The translations under genes and the position numbers were made by a program. From Cohnella fermenti (GTDB lineage: Bacteria > Bacillota > Bacilli > Paenibacillales > Paenibacillaceae), in NCBI RefSeq assembly GCF_004801405.1, contig NZ_SSOB01000006.1, positions 124,001 to 188,000 of the forward strand: a stretch of 64,000 nt of DNA. Direction: 5' to 3'. The notes beneath the pieces were generated by a model that was given only the letters and a program-made list of their open reading frames with translations, was not told the DNA's origin and did no database searches. Positions 17,255-27,927 of the stretch are shown here, in pieces (within the stretch, counting starts at the first letter, position 1; the number at the start of each line of letters is the position of its first letter).

Positions 17255-18943
17255 CTAATCGAGCGGCTCCTGCGCCGAGTCCCGCCGCAGCGCTTCGGCG
17301 AAACCGCGCAAGATCGCGTTGGCAACGGCTTCGTCGAAGTCCCCCCAGCGGGGATCGACGTTGCCGTAAGGGTGGTTGATCATATTCCCTTTGAGCTCGG
17401 TCAGGAAGCAGCGGCCGAAGTGCTCCAGCTTCTCGAATAGAGCGTAACCTCCGGCGAACGCGCAGCCTTCCTCGTCGGCGATCCGCTCGTACAATTCATG
17501 GTAGCTTCTGAAGCTGCGCGCGGAGCCGTTGGCCGAGAACAGCGGATTCATCCCGTTGTGGGTCGCGATCAAGCAATCCGCCCCCGTCGCTGCGATGCGG
17601 CGGACTATGCCGCGCATCGCCTGCTCCGACTCGTTCGGCCGGCCGAGAGTCGCGTCGTTGATCATATATTCCACGATGACCAGGTCGGGCCGACGGCTCA
17701 GCACCTCGGCTTCCAGCCTGCCGCTGCCGCGAATCGAGTTCTCGCCGCCGACAGCCGCATTAACCGTCATCACACGGGACGAGCCAAGCTTCTCCAGCCC
17801 GTCGCGCAGCGCATAGGGCCAATGCCCCCAGCGGGTTGTGCTCTCGCCGAACAGCGCGATCAGCACCGGCTCGCCCGTCGCCAGCTTGCCCAGCGTCCGC
17901 CGCAGCCGATCGAAGCCGCGGATGGGAATGGCGCCGACAGGATCGCTGCCGCCCGGAAGGGCCAGGTTGTAGATCATCCGCGGCTCGGCGCGAACGATGA
18001 AGCGGTCGCCCGGCATCGTGTCCGGCCCCGGGCGCAGGCCAAGTCCCCAATCGGCTGTTCGGCCGTAGGCGGTAACAAGCAGCAAGGGCAGCTCCTCGCC
18101 GCGATCGATCGTCGCCGGAGCGGCCATTCTCCACACCTGCTCCCCGCCCCGGAGGACCGGGCCGTAATCTTCGCCGCCGGCTGCAATGACCGCCGTCAGC
18201 CGCCCGGCATCGACGGCCGTCACCTCCACCTCGTAAGTGCGGGGCGTCATGTCGCGGTAAACGCCGGTCACTTCGGCACCGGCACTGGCGCCTTCCAGCG
18301 CAATGCGCCCGGACGTGATCGCCTCTCTCCCCCAGCCGGTGAACACATGCGCGAGCACGATGCCGTCCGCCGCACGAGGCGGGTCCGGCAGAAGCAGCTC
18401 CCGCTGCTCCTGCGGCTCCGTGGAGCCTTCGACGATGCGAACGCTGCCGTCCTCGGCCAGCACCACCGCGTCATAGCGGCAGAGGTACGCTTCGTAGTCG
18501 AGCGACAGCGGCGTGCCTTCGGCCAGCTTGCCGCCGGCCCGGGCCTTGATCGTCCCCCAGTAGGAATCGCCGATGTAGTCCTCGCCCTCGATGCAGAGCT
18601 CGCCGCGTTCCCGGTCGCGGACGACAAGCGAGCCCGGCACCATTCGCTGGTAAGGCGCTCCGCCGCTGCCCCTGAGATCGTCGCCGTTCCACCCCGCCGG
18701 CCCGGCTTCGGCCGTTCCTCTCAGCACATATTGCTGATTGCGATGCGAACGGGCGCCGCCGGGGCGAATCGGCAGTATCGCCTCCTCGCGCAGCTCCGCC
18801 CGAACCCCCTCCGCCGTAACCAGCCAGCCGGGCTCGACGCGAACGGCGAGCGAGGCCGGAGACGTCTCGCGCACCGTCAACCCTTCCCGCTCCCGCACCG
18901 CATCGCCCGCTCCTGTGGCGAAGGGGGAAGCGTCGACTGCCAT
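17255..18943 (-). CDS. SGNH/GDSL-type hydrolase with long N-terminal region
   Basis: A 562-residue protein. The C-terminal 220 residues carry SGNH blocks: LIALFGESTT (block I, with Glu where GDS has Asp), NAAVGGENS (II), VIVEYMINDA (III) and NHPYGNVDPRWGDFDEA (V, His). Such enzymes act as esterases, often on acetylated sugars. The N-terminal 340 residues are beta-rich with no recognised domain. No signal peptide is seen. The start codon follows the FAD oxidoreductase stop by one nucleotide (TGAGATG), so translation is probably coupled. It is the last gene of the long operon. Confidence 0.8.
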   Translation of the reverse strand: MAVDASPFATGAGDAVREREGLTVRETSPASLAVRVEPGWLVTAEGVRAELREEAILPIRPGGARSHRNQQYVLRGTAEAGPAGWNGDDLRGSGGAPYQRMVPGSLVVRDRERGELCIEGEDYIGDSYWGTIKARAGGKLAEGTPLSLDYEAYLCRYDAVVLAEDGSVRIVEGSTEPQEQRELLLPDPPRAADGIVLAHVFTGWGREAITSGRIALEGASAGAEVTGVYRDMTPRTYEVEVTAVDAGRLTAVIAAGGEDYGPVLRGGEQVWRMAAPATIDRGEELPLLLVTAYGRTADWGLGLRPGPDTMPGDRFIVRAEPRMIYNLALPGGSDPVGAIPIRGFDRLRRTLGKLATGEPVLIALFGESTTRWGHWPYALRDGLEKLGSSRVMTVNAAVGGENSIRGSGRLEAEVLSRRPDLVIVEYMINDATLGRPNESEQAMRGIVRRIAATGADCLIATHNGMNPLFSANGSARSFRSYHELYERIADEEGCAFAGGYALFEKLEHFGRCFLTELKGNMINHPYGNVDPRWGDFDEAVANAILRGFAEALRRDSAQEPLD

Positions 18944-18944
18944 C

Positions 18945-20360
18945 TCAGACCAGCCCCCATTCCCGCTTCAGCTTCTCCTCGAACGCGGGCAGTTGCAGCC
19001 GTTCCCGGATCAGACCCGCGTCTGCCGCCGAATACCCCGTCCCTGCCTCAACCGCAATTGCCGTGGCGATCCCGGCGGCTTCGCCAAGCGCCATCATCGT
19101 CCGCGACAAGCGGCACGACGCGGCGGCAATATGCGTGAAGGAGGCGCCGCGCGTAGCGACGATCAGATTGTCGAGCTCTTGCGGCAGCAGGCAGTCCAGC
19201 GGAACGCCGTACGGCATGGCCAATTCCTTCAGGTTCGGGCCGTCGATATGAGACTCCCCGTGCGTGTCCAGCGCGTGATCGGCATAAGCGATCAACTCCT
19301 CCCGCCTGTCCTGGCGGAGAAATCCCGCCCGCACATCCTGCTCGCGAAGCACGTGCCGGCCGACCAGCCGATGAGATTCGCGGATGCCCGCCAGCGGGAA
19401 TGTCTCCCGCAGCCGATAATCCGCGAAGAAGTCGAGCTTGCGCAGCTTCTGCCAATGCGCCCCGATCCGCCGGCGGCAGATGTCCATCGCTTCCTCATAG
19501 GAGAGCGAGTGGAACTCCTGCCCCTGCATAACAGGCAGCACGTTCACATTCCAATCGCCGTTCGGGTACGCGCCGATCGCGGCGACGGGGCGCATGCGCT
19601 CCATCCAGCTCCGGGCTTCTTCATCCGCCTGCGGCTCGGGCTGCGCGGCGGCCGGAGCCTCCCGCTTGGTCAGACGATAGAGGAGCGTAACCCCGTTGAC
19701 CACCCGACTGGCCGACGCGGGCGCCGACGGCTCGCGATAAGCTTCCTTGCTCTCCTCGCCGTAAGCTGTCCGGCAGCCGGCCATTCTCGCCAGATGCACG
19801 CCTCCGGTGCAGTCGATATAATAGCGGGCCCGGTACTCCGTCGTCTCCCCCGTCCGCAGATGAACCGCCCGAACGGATTGAATAACGCGTCCGTCCCGCA
19901 CGGCGTCCGTCAACCTCGTCCCGTACAGAATAGCGACATTGCCGCTCTCCCGCAGCATGGTCTCCATCATTGCGCCCATCGCGTCCGGCTCGAAGTGCAC
20001 CCGGCGCCACTCGGCACCGTCCAGCGCTGATCGCCGCAGCGTGCGCTCGTAGCTTCCGTCCGGCTCGATCAAGGACAAGCCGTAAGGCTCTGCCGCCGTC
20101 GGCGCATGCTCGGACTTGCCAATGCCGATCTTCGCGGCTTCCCGGGCCAGGCGCTCGTACAGCTCGTAATGAATGCCCGGACCGCCCACGCCCGGCTCCC
20201 AGCAGTTGACGCCGCCGACGGTAGAGCTGCCGCCGAACCGATTCATCGCCTCCACTACGGTAATCGACAGGTCCGGATTGGCCCGGGCAAGCCGAATGGC
20301 CGCTCCGAAGCCCCCCGATCCCGCTCCGGCAATGAGCACATCCGTCTGAATCGTCTGCAT
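18945..20360 (-). CDS. FAD-dependent oxidoreductase
   Basis: A 471-residue flavoprotein starting MQTIQTDVLIAGAGSGGFGA, with the Rossmann FAD motif GAGSGGFGAA at residues 10-19. A second cofactor motif, RYYIDCTGGVHLARMAGC, lies near residue 200. The C-terminal GASFTHIAAASCRLSRTMMALGEAAG closes the FAD site. It belongs to the broad family that oxidises sugars, polyols or acids. The ATG at 20,360 follows GGAGAG; the longer frame upstream overlaps the previous gene and is not used. It lies between an SDR gene and the SGNH hydrolase in the operon, so a role in catabolism of the imported sugar is likely. Confidence 0.85.
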   Translation of the reverse strand: MQTIQTDVLIAGAGSGGFGAAIRLARANPDLSITVVEAMNRFGGSSTVGGVNCWEPGVGGPGIHYELYERLAREAAKIGIGKSEHAPTAAEPYGLSLIEPDGSYERTLRRSALDGAEWRRVHFEPDAMGAMMETMLRESGNVAILYGTRLTDAVRDGRVIQSVRAVHLRTGETTEYRARYYIDCTGGVHLARMAGCRTAYGEESKEAYREPSAPASASRVVNGVTLLYRLTKREAPAAAQPEPQADEEARSWMERMRPVAAIGAYPNGDWNVNVLPVMQGQEFHSLSYEEAMDICRRRIGAHWQKLRKLDFFADYRLRETFPLAGIRESHRLVGRHVLREQDVRAGFLRQDRREELIAYADHALDTHGESHIDGPNLKELAMPYGVPLDCLLPQELDNLIVATRGASFTHIAAASCRLSRTMMALGEAAGIATAIAVEAGTGYSAADAGLIRERLQLPAFEEKLKREWGLV

Positions 20361-20397
20361 CGTTCTCTCCATCTCCCTGATCTCAAATTCAGCGATC

Positions 20398-21174
20398 TCA
20401 AATTCCGAACGTCTTGCCGCCATTGACGGCAAGGCATTGTCCCGTAACGAATTTGGCGGCGTCGGAAGCCAGGAAGGCCACCGCCGCGCCAATATCCGCC
20501 GACTCGCCCATATGGCCGAGCGGCACGCCGGCGGCATACGCATCCAGCTCCTCGGACGAGGTCCCTGCATGGCGCTCCACCGGTATCCATCCCGGCGCGA
20601 CCAGATTCGCGGTCACGCCGCTGCGCCCCAACTCGTTCGCCCAGGACCTGGTCATGCCGATCATCGCGGACTTAGCGGCGACATAACTCGAGAAGTTCGC
20701 GTTGCCGAGCTGCACCACCTCGCTGCCGATATTGACGATGCGGCCGTATCGCTGCGACTTCCAATGCGGCAGCAGCGCCTTGACCAGCAGCAGCGGCGCC
20801 TTCACGAAGAAGACGAGCTGGTCCATGTAATCCTGCCATTCGCTGTCTTCAAGCGGCAGCATCGGTTGCGGACCGGTGGCGTTGTTGACGAGAATGTCCG
20901 CCGGTCGTCCCAGTTGCCGTTCGATCCGCTCGGCCAGACCGGCGACCTCCGCCTCGTCCGTCACATCCGCCCGCAGAGCCGTCGCCAGGCCTCCACGGCT
21001 TGCGATCCTATCGACAACGGCCTGAGCCTGAGCCTCATTCCGAGCATAATTCACGAGTACATGCGCGCCCTGCTCCGCCAGCGCGGCCGAGATCGCCTGG
21101 CCGAGTCCCCGCGAGCCTCCGGTGACAAGCGCGATTCTCCCGCGCAGCCCCTGCTCTTGTCCTTGCATATTCAT
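20398..21174 (-). CDS. short-chain dehydrogenase/reductase (FabG-like)
   Basis: A 258-residue SDR. The cofactor motif is TGGSRGLGQAI near residue 18, the structural motif NNAT takes the place of NNAG, and the catalytic set is IGSEVV with SSYVAAKSAM (Tyr and Lys). GQCLAVNGGKTFGI is the typical C-terminus. An Arg/Asn-rich stretch after the second strand suggests NADP(H). It is in the catabolic operon, 21 nt after the isomerase-like gene. The substrate is unknown; it probably interconverts a sugar-derived alcohol and ketone. Confidence 0.9.
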   Translation of the reverse strand: MNMQGQEQGLRGRIALVTGGSRGLGQAISAALAEQGAHVLVNYARNEAQAQAVVDRIASRGGLATALRADVTDEAEVAGLAERIERQLGRPADILVNNATGPQPMLPLEDSEWQDYMDQLVFFVKAPLLLVKALLPHWKSQRYGRIVNIGSEVVQLGNANFSSYVAAKSAMIGMTRSWANELGRSGVTANLVAPGWIPVERHAGTSSEELDAYAAGVPLGHMGESADIGAAVAFLASDAAKFVTGQCLAVNGGKTFGI

Positions 21175-21195
21175 GTCCCTTCCTCCCGCCGCGCG

Positions 21196-22035
21196 TCAGC
21201 GCATGCTTACGGTTCGCAGCTTGCGAAGATGGTTCAGGCTGCGAACGATGCCGTCTTCCACATCGTGCGTCGGCTCGTATTCGATCAGATAGACGCCGTC
21301 GTAGCTCATCGCGGCCAGAAGCGCGTCCCAGTCGATATCGTCGTCGCCGACGCCGCACGCCGTCCAACAGTCGCCGGTTCGCTTCCAGTCCTTCAGGTGG
21401 CAGTAGTTGATCCGGCCGTCGAGCAGCCGGGCATAGTCGGTCAGCGGGCGGCCGCCGACCGGCTTCAGGTTGCCGGGATCGAAGTTGATGCCGATCCGCG
21501 GCGGCAGCTCGCGCAGCAGCCGCTGCAGCGAGCCCCAATCCGTCGACGTCGTGTGCCGGTGGACGAAGCCTTCGCCTTCGGGCGTCAACTGCCCATGCGT
21601 CTCGATCGCGATCTCGATGCCGAACGAGGCGCACAGCGCCTCCGCTTCGCGGAACGCCCCCAGCAGCCAACGCCACCTGTCCTCCGTCATCCGCTCTGCA
21701 AGCTCGAACCCGGTGAACAGCCGGACATGCGTCGCCCCCAGCTCATGACAGAGCGCGATCTCCCGCTTCGTGCGCTCGATCATCTCCAGCAGATCCGACC
21801 GATCCTCCAGCGTGAAGTCGTTCTCCAGGCAGACGAACGGCGCCGTCAAGCCGTAATCCTTCACGCACTCCTTGACCCGATGCGCGTCTGCCGGGCTCAT
21901 CTCCCGGCTGAGCCTCCCGGCATAATCGCCGCCGATGCCCAGCTCCAAGTAGCAGAATCCAAGCGCCGAAGCCATTCGGCAATGTTCCTCCACAGGCAAT
22001 TCGCGAAACCCCCATTCGCCTACTCCGACCCGCAT
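21196..22035 (-). CDS. sugar phosphate isomerase/epimerase-like TIM barrel protein
   Basis: A 279-residue protein starting at the ATG at 22,035 (MRVGVGEWGFRELP) after GGGGGAG. It has the xylose isomerase-like TIM barrel: FCYLELGIGGDYAG near the N-terminus, ATHVRLFTGFE in the middle, and metal-binding residues in IEIAIETHGQL (Glu), GINFDPGNL (Asp), INYCHLKDW (His) and LIEYEP (Glu). Members isomerise or epimerise sugars with a divalent metal. Its place between two SDR genes points to a shared pathway for an unusual sugar. Confidence 0.9.
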   Translation of the reverse strand: MRVGVGEWGFRELPVEEHCRMASALGFCYLELGIGGDYAGRLSREMSPADAHRVKECVKDYGLTAPFVCLENDFTLEDRSDLLEMIERTKREIALCHELGATHVRLFTGFELAERMTEDRWRWLLGAFREAEALCASFGIEIAIETHGQLTPEGEGFVHRHTTSTDWGSLQRLLRELPPRIGINFDPGNLKPVGGRPLTDYARLLDGRINYCHLKDWKRTGDCWTACGVGDDDIDWDALLAAMSYDGVYLIEYEPTHDVEDGIVRSLNHLRKLRTVSMR

Positions 22036-22058
22036 TGCTCGCTCCCCCGTTCCTCCGC

Positions 22059-22790
22059 TTACAGCGGAATGACCTCTTGGTTGGTTCCCCAGATCATCAA
22101 TTCCTCGATCATCGCGCGCTGCGGCAGAGAGGCCATCAAATAAGCGGCCTCCGCCACATCCTCCGCCTTCAGCGAGTCGCCCTCCAAGCCGTAGACGGCG
22201 TCGGCCGCCTGCGAGAACTCGGTCGGCGCGGCGCCGGGAATGAGCGTTCCTACGCGGATACCGTGCGGGCGAAGCTCGCCGTACAGGCAGCGGCTCAGCC
22301 CCAGAACGCCCATCTTGGCCGCCGTATACACGCTCCAGGACGGCCACGCGTGCTTCGCGCATGCGGACGCGACGTTCAGAATCACGCCGAAGCCTTGCTG
22401 CTTCATAAGCGGAATGACCGCCCGGCAGCCATGGATCGCCGTCATCAGATTGGCGCTCACCAAGGTGTCGATCTCCTCCGCCGTATACGTGTCGAACGGC
22501 GCAATCCGCACGCCGCTGCCGGCGTTGTTGATCATAACGTCCACTCGGCCCCACCGTTCCATCGCCCGGGCCGCCATTGCCTCCGCATCTTCGCCGCGGC
22601 ACATGTCCGCCCGAATCCATTCCGCGTCGGCGGCGGGATCGCCTGCGCGAATGGCCTCGGCGACCCGGCGCAGCGGCTCCGGCCGCCGCCCCGAGATCAA
22701 CACCCGGCAGCCCGCCCGCGCGAACCGCACGGCCATCGCCTTGCCGAAGCCCGAGCCGCCGCCGCTAATCAGCACAACCTTATCCTTCAA
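22059..22790 (-). CDS. short-chain dehydrogenase/reductase
   Basis: A 243-residue SDR with SGGGSGFGKAMA as cofactor motif, an Arg-rich GRRPEPLRR after the second strand (NADP preference likely), INNAGSGV and the catalytic SWSVYTAAKMG. The C-terminus QRAMIEELMIWGTNQEVIPL is of the type found in SDRs of the YdfG/SerDH group. It is separated from the beta-helix gene by a repeat-containing gap and by 23 nt from the isomerase-like gene, so it may have its own promoter or be co-transcribed. Confidence 0.9.
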   Translation of the reverse strand: MKDKVVLISGGGSGFGKAMAVRFARAGCRVLISGRRPEPLRRVAEAIRAGDPAADAEWIRADMCRGEDAEAMAARAMERWGRVDVMINNAGSGVRIAPFDTYTAEEIDTLVSANLMTAIHGCRAVIPLMKQQGFGVILNVASACAKHAWPSWSVYTAAKMGVLGLSRCLYGELRPHGIRVGTLIPGAAPTEFSQAADAVYGLEGDSLKAEDVAEAAYLMASLPQRAMIEELMIWGTNQEVIPL

Positions 22791-22804
22791 TGTCTTCCCC
22801 CCCC

Positions 22805-22880
22805 CTGTTCCGCTGCCTCGAATTCCGAGGATTCGAATTCCGAGGTCTCAGGCTCCGAGGCCTCGGATTCCGATGAATGG
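22805..22880. repeat. short direct repeats between beta-helix and SDR genes
   Basis: Copies of GAATTCCGAGG or its variants (CTCGGATTCCGA) recur five times. A similar doubling, CTCAAATTC, lies between the SDR and FAD oxidoreductase genes at 20,375-20,410. These look like slippage-derived simple repeats in intergenic gaps of the operon. Confidence 0.6.
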
Positions 22881-22918
22881 CCCACCCGGCACCGCTTGAC
22901 CTACGGTGACCTACGGCA

Positions 22919-25900
22919 TTACGGCCGATTCACCGTCACGGTTATCGTGTCGCTGGACACCTCTCCCGCGTCATTCGCAAGCTCGGTCCGATACGCGTAC
23001 GTTCCCGGCGTCCTCCCGGCAATCGCGGTCGATGCCGATTGCGCGTTCGGCGTCGCGGCTGTCAGCGGCTGCGAATCGATCAACTCGCCGTTCTCATACA
23101 GCCGATATACCGTCCCGTTCGTCCCCCACCACAGATTCATCGTCACGGTGTAGCTGCCGTCGCCGTCCCAGTTGTCGGCGGACAGCACCGGCTTGCCGGG
23201 AGCCGCATCCGTCACCGCAACGGTTAAGGGATCGCTGCGGACGGAACCGTGCGCATTGGTCACCTCGGCCACGTATTGATACGTGCCATTCCGTCTTCCT
23301 GCAATCGAAGTGACGGCGGACTGCGCATCGGGCGAATGCTCCGCGAGAGTCTGCGTGTCGATCAGCTCGCCGTTCTCATACAGCCTGTATGTGCCGCCGT
23401 TGTTCCCCCACCACAGATTCATGACGATATTGTAATCGCCGTCCGCAAGCCCGGTGTCGTACCCGTTGTCGGAGGACAGAACGGGCCGGGCCGGCGCGTC
23501 CGAAGCCGACGCCGCCGACTCGCCGGCGGCCGCCGTGGCATCGAGCGCGTCCTGCCAGATCTGCTCGACATCCACCTTCTCCCACGTCGAGATCTGGAAG
23601 CGGTCGATATCGAAGCTGCCGGTATACGATCGGCCCTCCGGCGTATTGCCTCCGGCCGTCAGCACAAGCGAGTTCAGCACGTTGACCGTACTGTAGATGC
23701 TGTCGAACGCCCGGCCGGCGACAAGCTGCTCTTCATTGATATAGATGTCATACGTCATCTGCAGCAGATCGACGACATAGCGAATATCGTACCAGTCGCC
23801 TGCCTCGTAAGCGCGCAGATCAGGTCCAAGATTGAAGCCGTTGACGCCCAGATAAATATTGCCGTCGTAGTTGAAGGCGATATAGACCGGATCGCTGGAG
23901 CCTCCGCTGCGAAGCTTGATGTTGAGCACGGCGTCCGTCTGCTCCGGCTTGATCCGGTAGTCGACCACGATTTTGCCGTACGTGTTGTCGAACGTTCTCT
24001 GCACGACGGCATACTTATCGGTCGAATCGTCCGTGACGATCAGCGCCTTGCCCTCCGCCCCTGCGCTCAGCCCGACCGCGACGTCCCGAATGACCGTATC
24101 GGTGCCCGGCGTCAGAACGTAGCCGAAGCCCGCTCCTCCCTGTGTAACGGAGGGCGACGGGAAGGCTCCTTCCGCGTCGTCATCGAAGGTGTCGTTCACC
24201 GTCAGATCGCCGGTCGCGGAGTTCAGGAACAGCGCGGCCGCGTTCTGCAACTGCTCCACCGCCGTCTTCGCTTGCTCCTCATCAAGCGCGTTGTCGCTTA
24301 ACGCCCCGTTGGCATCCGCGATCGCCAGCGCGAATCGCTGCCTGCTGTCGGCCGAATAGCCGCTGTCCGACTCCCGAGCGTCGTATATCCATTCGGCCGC
24401 CCTTGTCATCGAAGCCAGCGCGGCCGTCGCCGTCACCGTGCGGAAGGAAGAGATCGCCGACGCTTCTGCCGGAGGCTGATACGATCGGCTGTCGGACTTC
24501 GCCTCCACCCTCCAGTAATAAACCCGATCGTAATCGTTAAGCTGCACCGTCGTTGCGGCCGCCCCGGTCGTCCGATCATACAGCGGCTCCGAGAGGTCGG
24601 CATGCGCGGAGACGACAACGCGGTATTCGTCGGCCATCCCGGAAGCCAGCCACTTCAACAGCACGTTGCCGGGTCTCGTCGTCGCGCTCTGCGCCTCGGG
24701 CAAGAGCGGCACGGGCGTATCCATCGCGATGGAAGCCGTTCGGTACGAACCGTCCGCGAACACCCCGATTCGGTTGAAGTCGAAATTCCGATAGGATGGA
24801 ATTTGCGCGAAGACGACCGATTCCGGGCGAAGCCCGAAGTCAAGCTGCTGCGGATCGTTAAACGCGATGCCTTGATCCGAAGTCAGCGTCGGATTGTGCT
24901 CCACTATGCCGTTCGTCGTCACGGAAGGCATCAGGTTAAGCGGATGATGATCGACAATGACATTGTTGCGCACCGCATTCCGCTTCGGCGTCGGCAGATC
25001 CTCGCTGAGCGCGTTCGTCAGCTCGGGATACGTCGAGCGCCAAGGCTCGCTTTGGAAGGGGACGGCGGCGAGCGTGCTGTAGATGCCCTGCCGGCTGCGT
25101 TCCCACCATGTGCCCTGATCCTGATAGACCTCCTGGCTGAGTCCTCGCTCATCGAACGTAATCGAAGGAGCCGAAGGATCGGTCGATTGGACGATCAGAT
25201 TGTTCTCGATGATTTGATCGCTGCCGCCACCGATCAATAGCGGCTGTTTGACCTTATAAATCACATTGTCGTAGACGTTGTTGCCGGAATTCATATCGTC
25301 CAGGTAGATGCCCTGGGCGTTCGGAATGTCGTGAACGAAGTTGTTGCGGATGTGGGTTCCCCTGTTGGTTATGTTCTGTCCGCCGCCGTAGATCCCGCCG
25401 TAGTCGTTGACCATCTGAACGACATTGCTGATCTCGTTGTGCTCAATGAGGTGCTCGTTCCCGGTGAAAACAATGCCTCCGCCCCCGCCGTTGTGAATCG
25501 TGTTCCGGGAAGCGATATTGCCGACTCCTCCGATCTGCACCGCAGCCGACTTGCCGATATCCCCCGAAGACCCGAAGTTGAAAATATGATTGTTCTGCGC
25601 GAAGTTGCCCGCCTTCTCCAGCGTAGCGCGATCTCCCCCGGTCAGATCGATGCCGCGGCCGACTATATTGCCGATATCGCAGCCGTAGACACCGTTATGT
25701 CGTCCCGAGACGACGATCGCGTTCTGGGCGACATTGCGGATCGTGCAGCCGGCGATCAGATCGTTCTCTCCTCCGTCAATGACGATCGCATCGGCACGAA
25801 CCGCTTCGATGCCGATTCCTTCGATTCGGACATCGGAGACTTGATTCATCCGAATGACGGGGCCGTCAAGCAGCGAATATTGTATCGTGCTGCCCGGCAG

Positions 25901-27907
25901 CGCTTCGGGCGGATACAGATACAGCTTGCCTTGATCGCGATCCAGGTACCACTCGCCCGGCGTATCCAACTCTTCGAAAATATTAAAATAGTAATAGTTC
26001 AGGCCGGCGACGGCACCGTAAGGAGCGGGCTGCTCCGTCGTTATCGTGCGGTTCGTCGGATCGATATCCGCAATTCGAATGCGGCTGATCGCCCATTCCC
26101 GCGACCATGCCCCCTCCATCCACAGATCGCCGGTATTCGCCCAGCCGAGCGGCCGATCGTTCGTGAACTTGAACGTGAAGCCTCCGGGGGCCGCATCCCC
26201 GAAGCCGGGCGCCGGTCCCGGATCGACGATATCGCCGGTAATCTCGGTGCCCTCGTTCGGCCAACGGGCAAGCGTTGTCGGCCGGCCGTCGACGTACAAT
26301 CCGCTGGCCGGCGTCACCGCCGGGAACAGGAAGCCGCTCGGCTGCAATTCCCCGTAATCCGTCACGTTCAGCGCGTGCAGATCGACCTGCAGCACCTTGC
26401 TGCGGGCGGCCGGCCTCAGCCGATTCAATTGGTCGGTATCCGTGACAGGCTCGAACAGCAGCGGATCAATCGCGAAGCCGCCGATCAATACCGCTCGTTC
26501 ATCCGGATACGCCTTATAGACAATCGGCGCTTCCGGCGTTCCCGAATCTTGCTGCTCCAGGACGAATGACGCATCCATCGGATACTCTCCGCCTCGAACG
26601 TAAACCGCAATTCCGCCAATTGGAAGACCCGCTCCCGCCTTGAGAGACCGAATCGCCTCCCGCGCTCCCGCCAGCGTGCGCAAGGGCTGCGCCAGCGTTC
26701 CGGGATTGCCGTCGTTCCCGTCAACGGCCACATACAGCTTCAGCCCCGGTTCGGGAAGAGCCTCGGCCAGCGTCGGCACTTCGGGCGGAATGACCAACGT
26801 TCGCGGAGGCGTCTCGGTCGGATTCTCACCGTCGGCCCGCGTGATCGTATACGTCTTCTGCGCAACGCCGTCCTCGGCCGTCACGATTACCCGGAAGGAC
26901 ATAGGCTGATCCGACAACGGGGCCTCCTCCCGATAAGGGTGATCGGCAGGCAGACGGTCGGCAAGGTTCCACTTCTGTGCGAGATAGCCTTCCATGCGCT
27001 GGCGGTCGGCATCGCTCACCTCGCCGCTCACGTAGACGATCTCGCCGATCTCGCCATTATAGGTCAGTTGATTCCCGGCACGCGATGCGATGTAAGGCGA
27101 TCCGGAGCCCGACGCCGCCGACGATGCGGCGGTCAATTCGGCGCCGTTCAAATAATAGTGATAGTTAGCCGCGTAGGTGTCGGCAGCCGAGATGTACGTA
27201 TCGGCAGAGCTTAGCGCGGCATTCAGACGGTAATCCGTGTTGGCGCCGTTGATGCCCGCGCGGAACATGGCGCCTCCGGCTGTCTGCGCGAACCAGTTGA
27301 TGTTGCCGACACCGCTCACCAGAGCGTGGTAATCAACATCGCCGAGCAGGTTCGGCTTCCAGACGACAAAGCTTGTTCCTCTGGCGGTGAACGTATCCGC
27401 CGGAAGCTGCAGCGCAGTTGTGCCGTCGAACGCAATCGCGCCCATGCCGTCCATGCCCTCGCCTGCATACACGGGAGCAGTCGCTGCCGAGAGCGGAGCG
27501 GCATTGCGGCCGTTGCCGCTGCGGTCGTTCCATGAGTCGACCCGGCCGGCTGTCGTCGACGGGACGGATGCGGCGACGGATGCATCCAGCCACAGCACCG
27601 GGTCGAGTCGGGAGGGAGCCCACGGCTCTCTCTCTCCTTCGACAACGACAGCGCTTGCATTCGGGTCCGCAAGGATAAATCCGATATCGGACAGAGCCAC
27701 TGGCTCGCTGCCATTCATGGTATAGTCCGTTCGAGCCGGATCGAACCCGCTTACCGGCTGTCCCTTCACGGTAAGACTGCCCAGATCGGCATTGGAGGCC
27801 GGCATGTCATCGGCATATCCGCTTGACGGCGCCACGGCCGGGGAGAGAATCCCCAGCAGCAGCGTACAAGCGGCGATTCTCGCGATCGCTTGAACGAAGA
27901 ACTTCAT
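22919..27907 (-). CDS. large secreted right-handed beta-helix protein with accessory domains
   Basis: A 1,662-residue exported protein from the ATG at 27,907 ([19 protein letters not shown]) after GGGAGGTG. Visible domains in order: signal peptide (1-32); cadherin-like beta-sandwich (about 35-90, [16 protein letters not shown]); LamG-like jelly roll (95-330, VLWLDASV to WNLADRLP); parallel beta-helix region (365-850, starting [19 protein letters not shown]); Fn3-like and FIVAR-like segments (960-1120); a second jelly roll (1135-1340); and two near-identical 90-residue Ig-like modules with NLWWGNNG and [11 protein letters not shown] as found in chitinases. The helix probably carries a polysaccharide lyase or hydrolase activity. 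It lies 20 nt after the binding lipoprotein gene, so extracellular cleavage and import are linked. Confidence 0.88.
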   Translation of the reverse strand: MKFFVQAIARIAACTLLLGILSPAVAPSSGYADDMPASNADLGSLTVKGQPVSGFDPARTDYTMNGSEPVALSDIGFILADPNASAVVVEGEREPWAPSRLDPVLWLDASVAASVPSTTAGRVDSWNDRSGNGRNAAPLSAATAPVYAGEGMDGMGAIAFDGTTALQLPADTFTARGTSFVVWKPNLLGDVDYHALVSGVGNINWFAQTAGGAMFRAGINGANTDYRLNAALSSADTYISAADTYAANYHYYLNGAELTAASSAASGSGSPYIASRAGNQLTYNGEIGEIVYVSGEVSDADRQRMEGYLAQKWNLADRLPADHPYREEAPLSDQPMSFRVIVTAEDGVAQKTYTITRADGENPTETPPRTLVIPPEVPTLAEALPEPGLKLYVAVDGNDGNPGTLAQPLRTLAGAREAIRSLKAGAGLPIGGIAVYVRGGEYPMDASFVLEQQDSGTPEAPIVYKAYPDERAVLIGGFAIDPLLFEPVTDTDQLNRLRPAARSKVLQVDLHALNVTDYGELQPSGFLFPAVTPASGLYVDGRPTTLARWPNEGTEITGDIVDPGPAPGFGDAAPGGFTFKFTNDRPLGWANTGDLWMEGAWSREWAISRIRIADIDPTNRTITTEQPAPYGAVAGLNYYYFNIFEELDTPGEWYLDRDQGKLYLYPPEALPGSTIQYSLLDGPVIRMNQVSDVRIEGIGIEAVRADAIVIDGGENDLIAGCTIRNVAQNAIVVSGRHNGVYGCDIGNIVGRGIDLTGGDRATLEKAGNFAQNNHIFNFGSSGDIGKSAAVQIGGVGNIASRNTIHNGGGGGIVFTGNEHLIEHNEISNVVQMVNDYGGIYGGGQNITNRGTHIRNNFVHDIPNAQGIYLDDMNSGNNVYDNVIYKVKQPLLIGGGSDQIIENNLIVQSTDPSAPSITFDERGLSQEVYQDQGTWWERSRQGIYSTLAAVPFQSEPWRSTYPELTNALSEDLPTPKRNAVRNNVIVDHHPLNLMPSVTTNGIVEHNPTLTSDQGIAFNDPQQLDFGLRPESVVFAQIPSYRNFDFNRIGVFADGSYRTASIAMDTPVPLLPEAQSATTRPGNVLLKWLASGMADEYRVVVSAHADLSEPLYDRTTGAAATTVQLNDYDRVYYWRVEAKSDSRSYQPPAEASAISSFRTVTATAALASMTRAAEWIYDARESDSGYSADSRQRFALAIADANGALSDNALDEEQAKTAVEQLQNAAALFLNSATGDLTVNDTFDDDAEGAFPSPSVTQGGAGFGYVLTPGTDTVIRDVAVGLSAGAEGKALIVTDDSTDKYAVVQRTFDNTYGKIVVDYRIKPEQTDAVLNIKLRSGGSSDPVYIAFNYDGNIYLGVNGFNLGPDLRAYEAGDWYDIRYVVDLLQMTYDIYINEEQLVAGRAFDSIYSTVNVLNSLVLTAGGNTPEGRSYTGSFDIDRFQISTWEKVDVEQIWQDALDATAAAGESAASASDAPARPVLSSDNGYDTGLADGDYNIVMNLWWGNNGGTYRLYENGELIDTQTLAEHSPDAQSAVTSIAGRRNGTYQYVAEVTNAHGSVRSDPLTVAVTDAAPGKPVLSADNWDGDGSYTVTMNLWWGTNGTVYRLYENGELIDSQPLTAATPNAQSASTAIAGRTPGTYAYRTELANDAGEVSSDTITVTVNRP

Positions 27908-27927
27908 CGATGCACCTCCCGAATACG

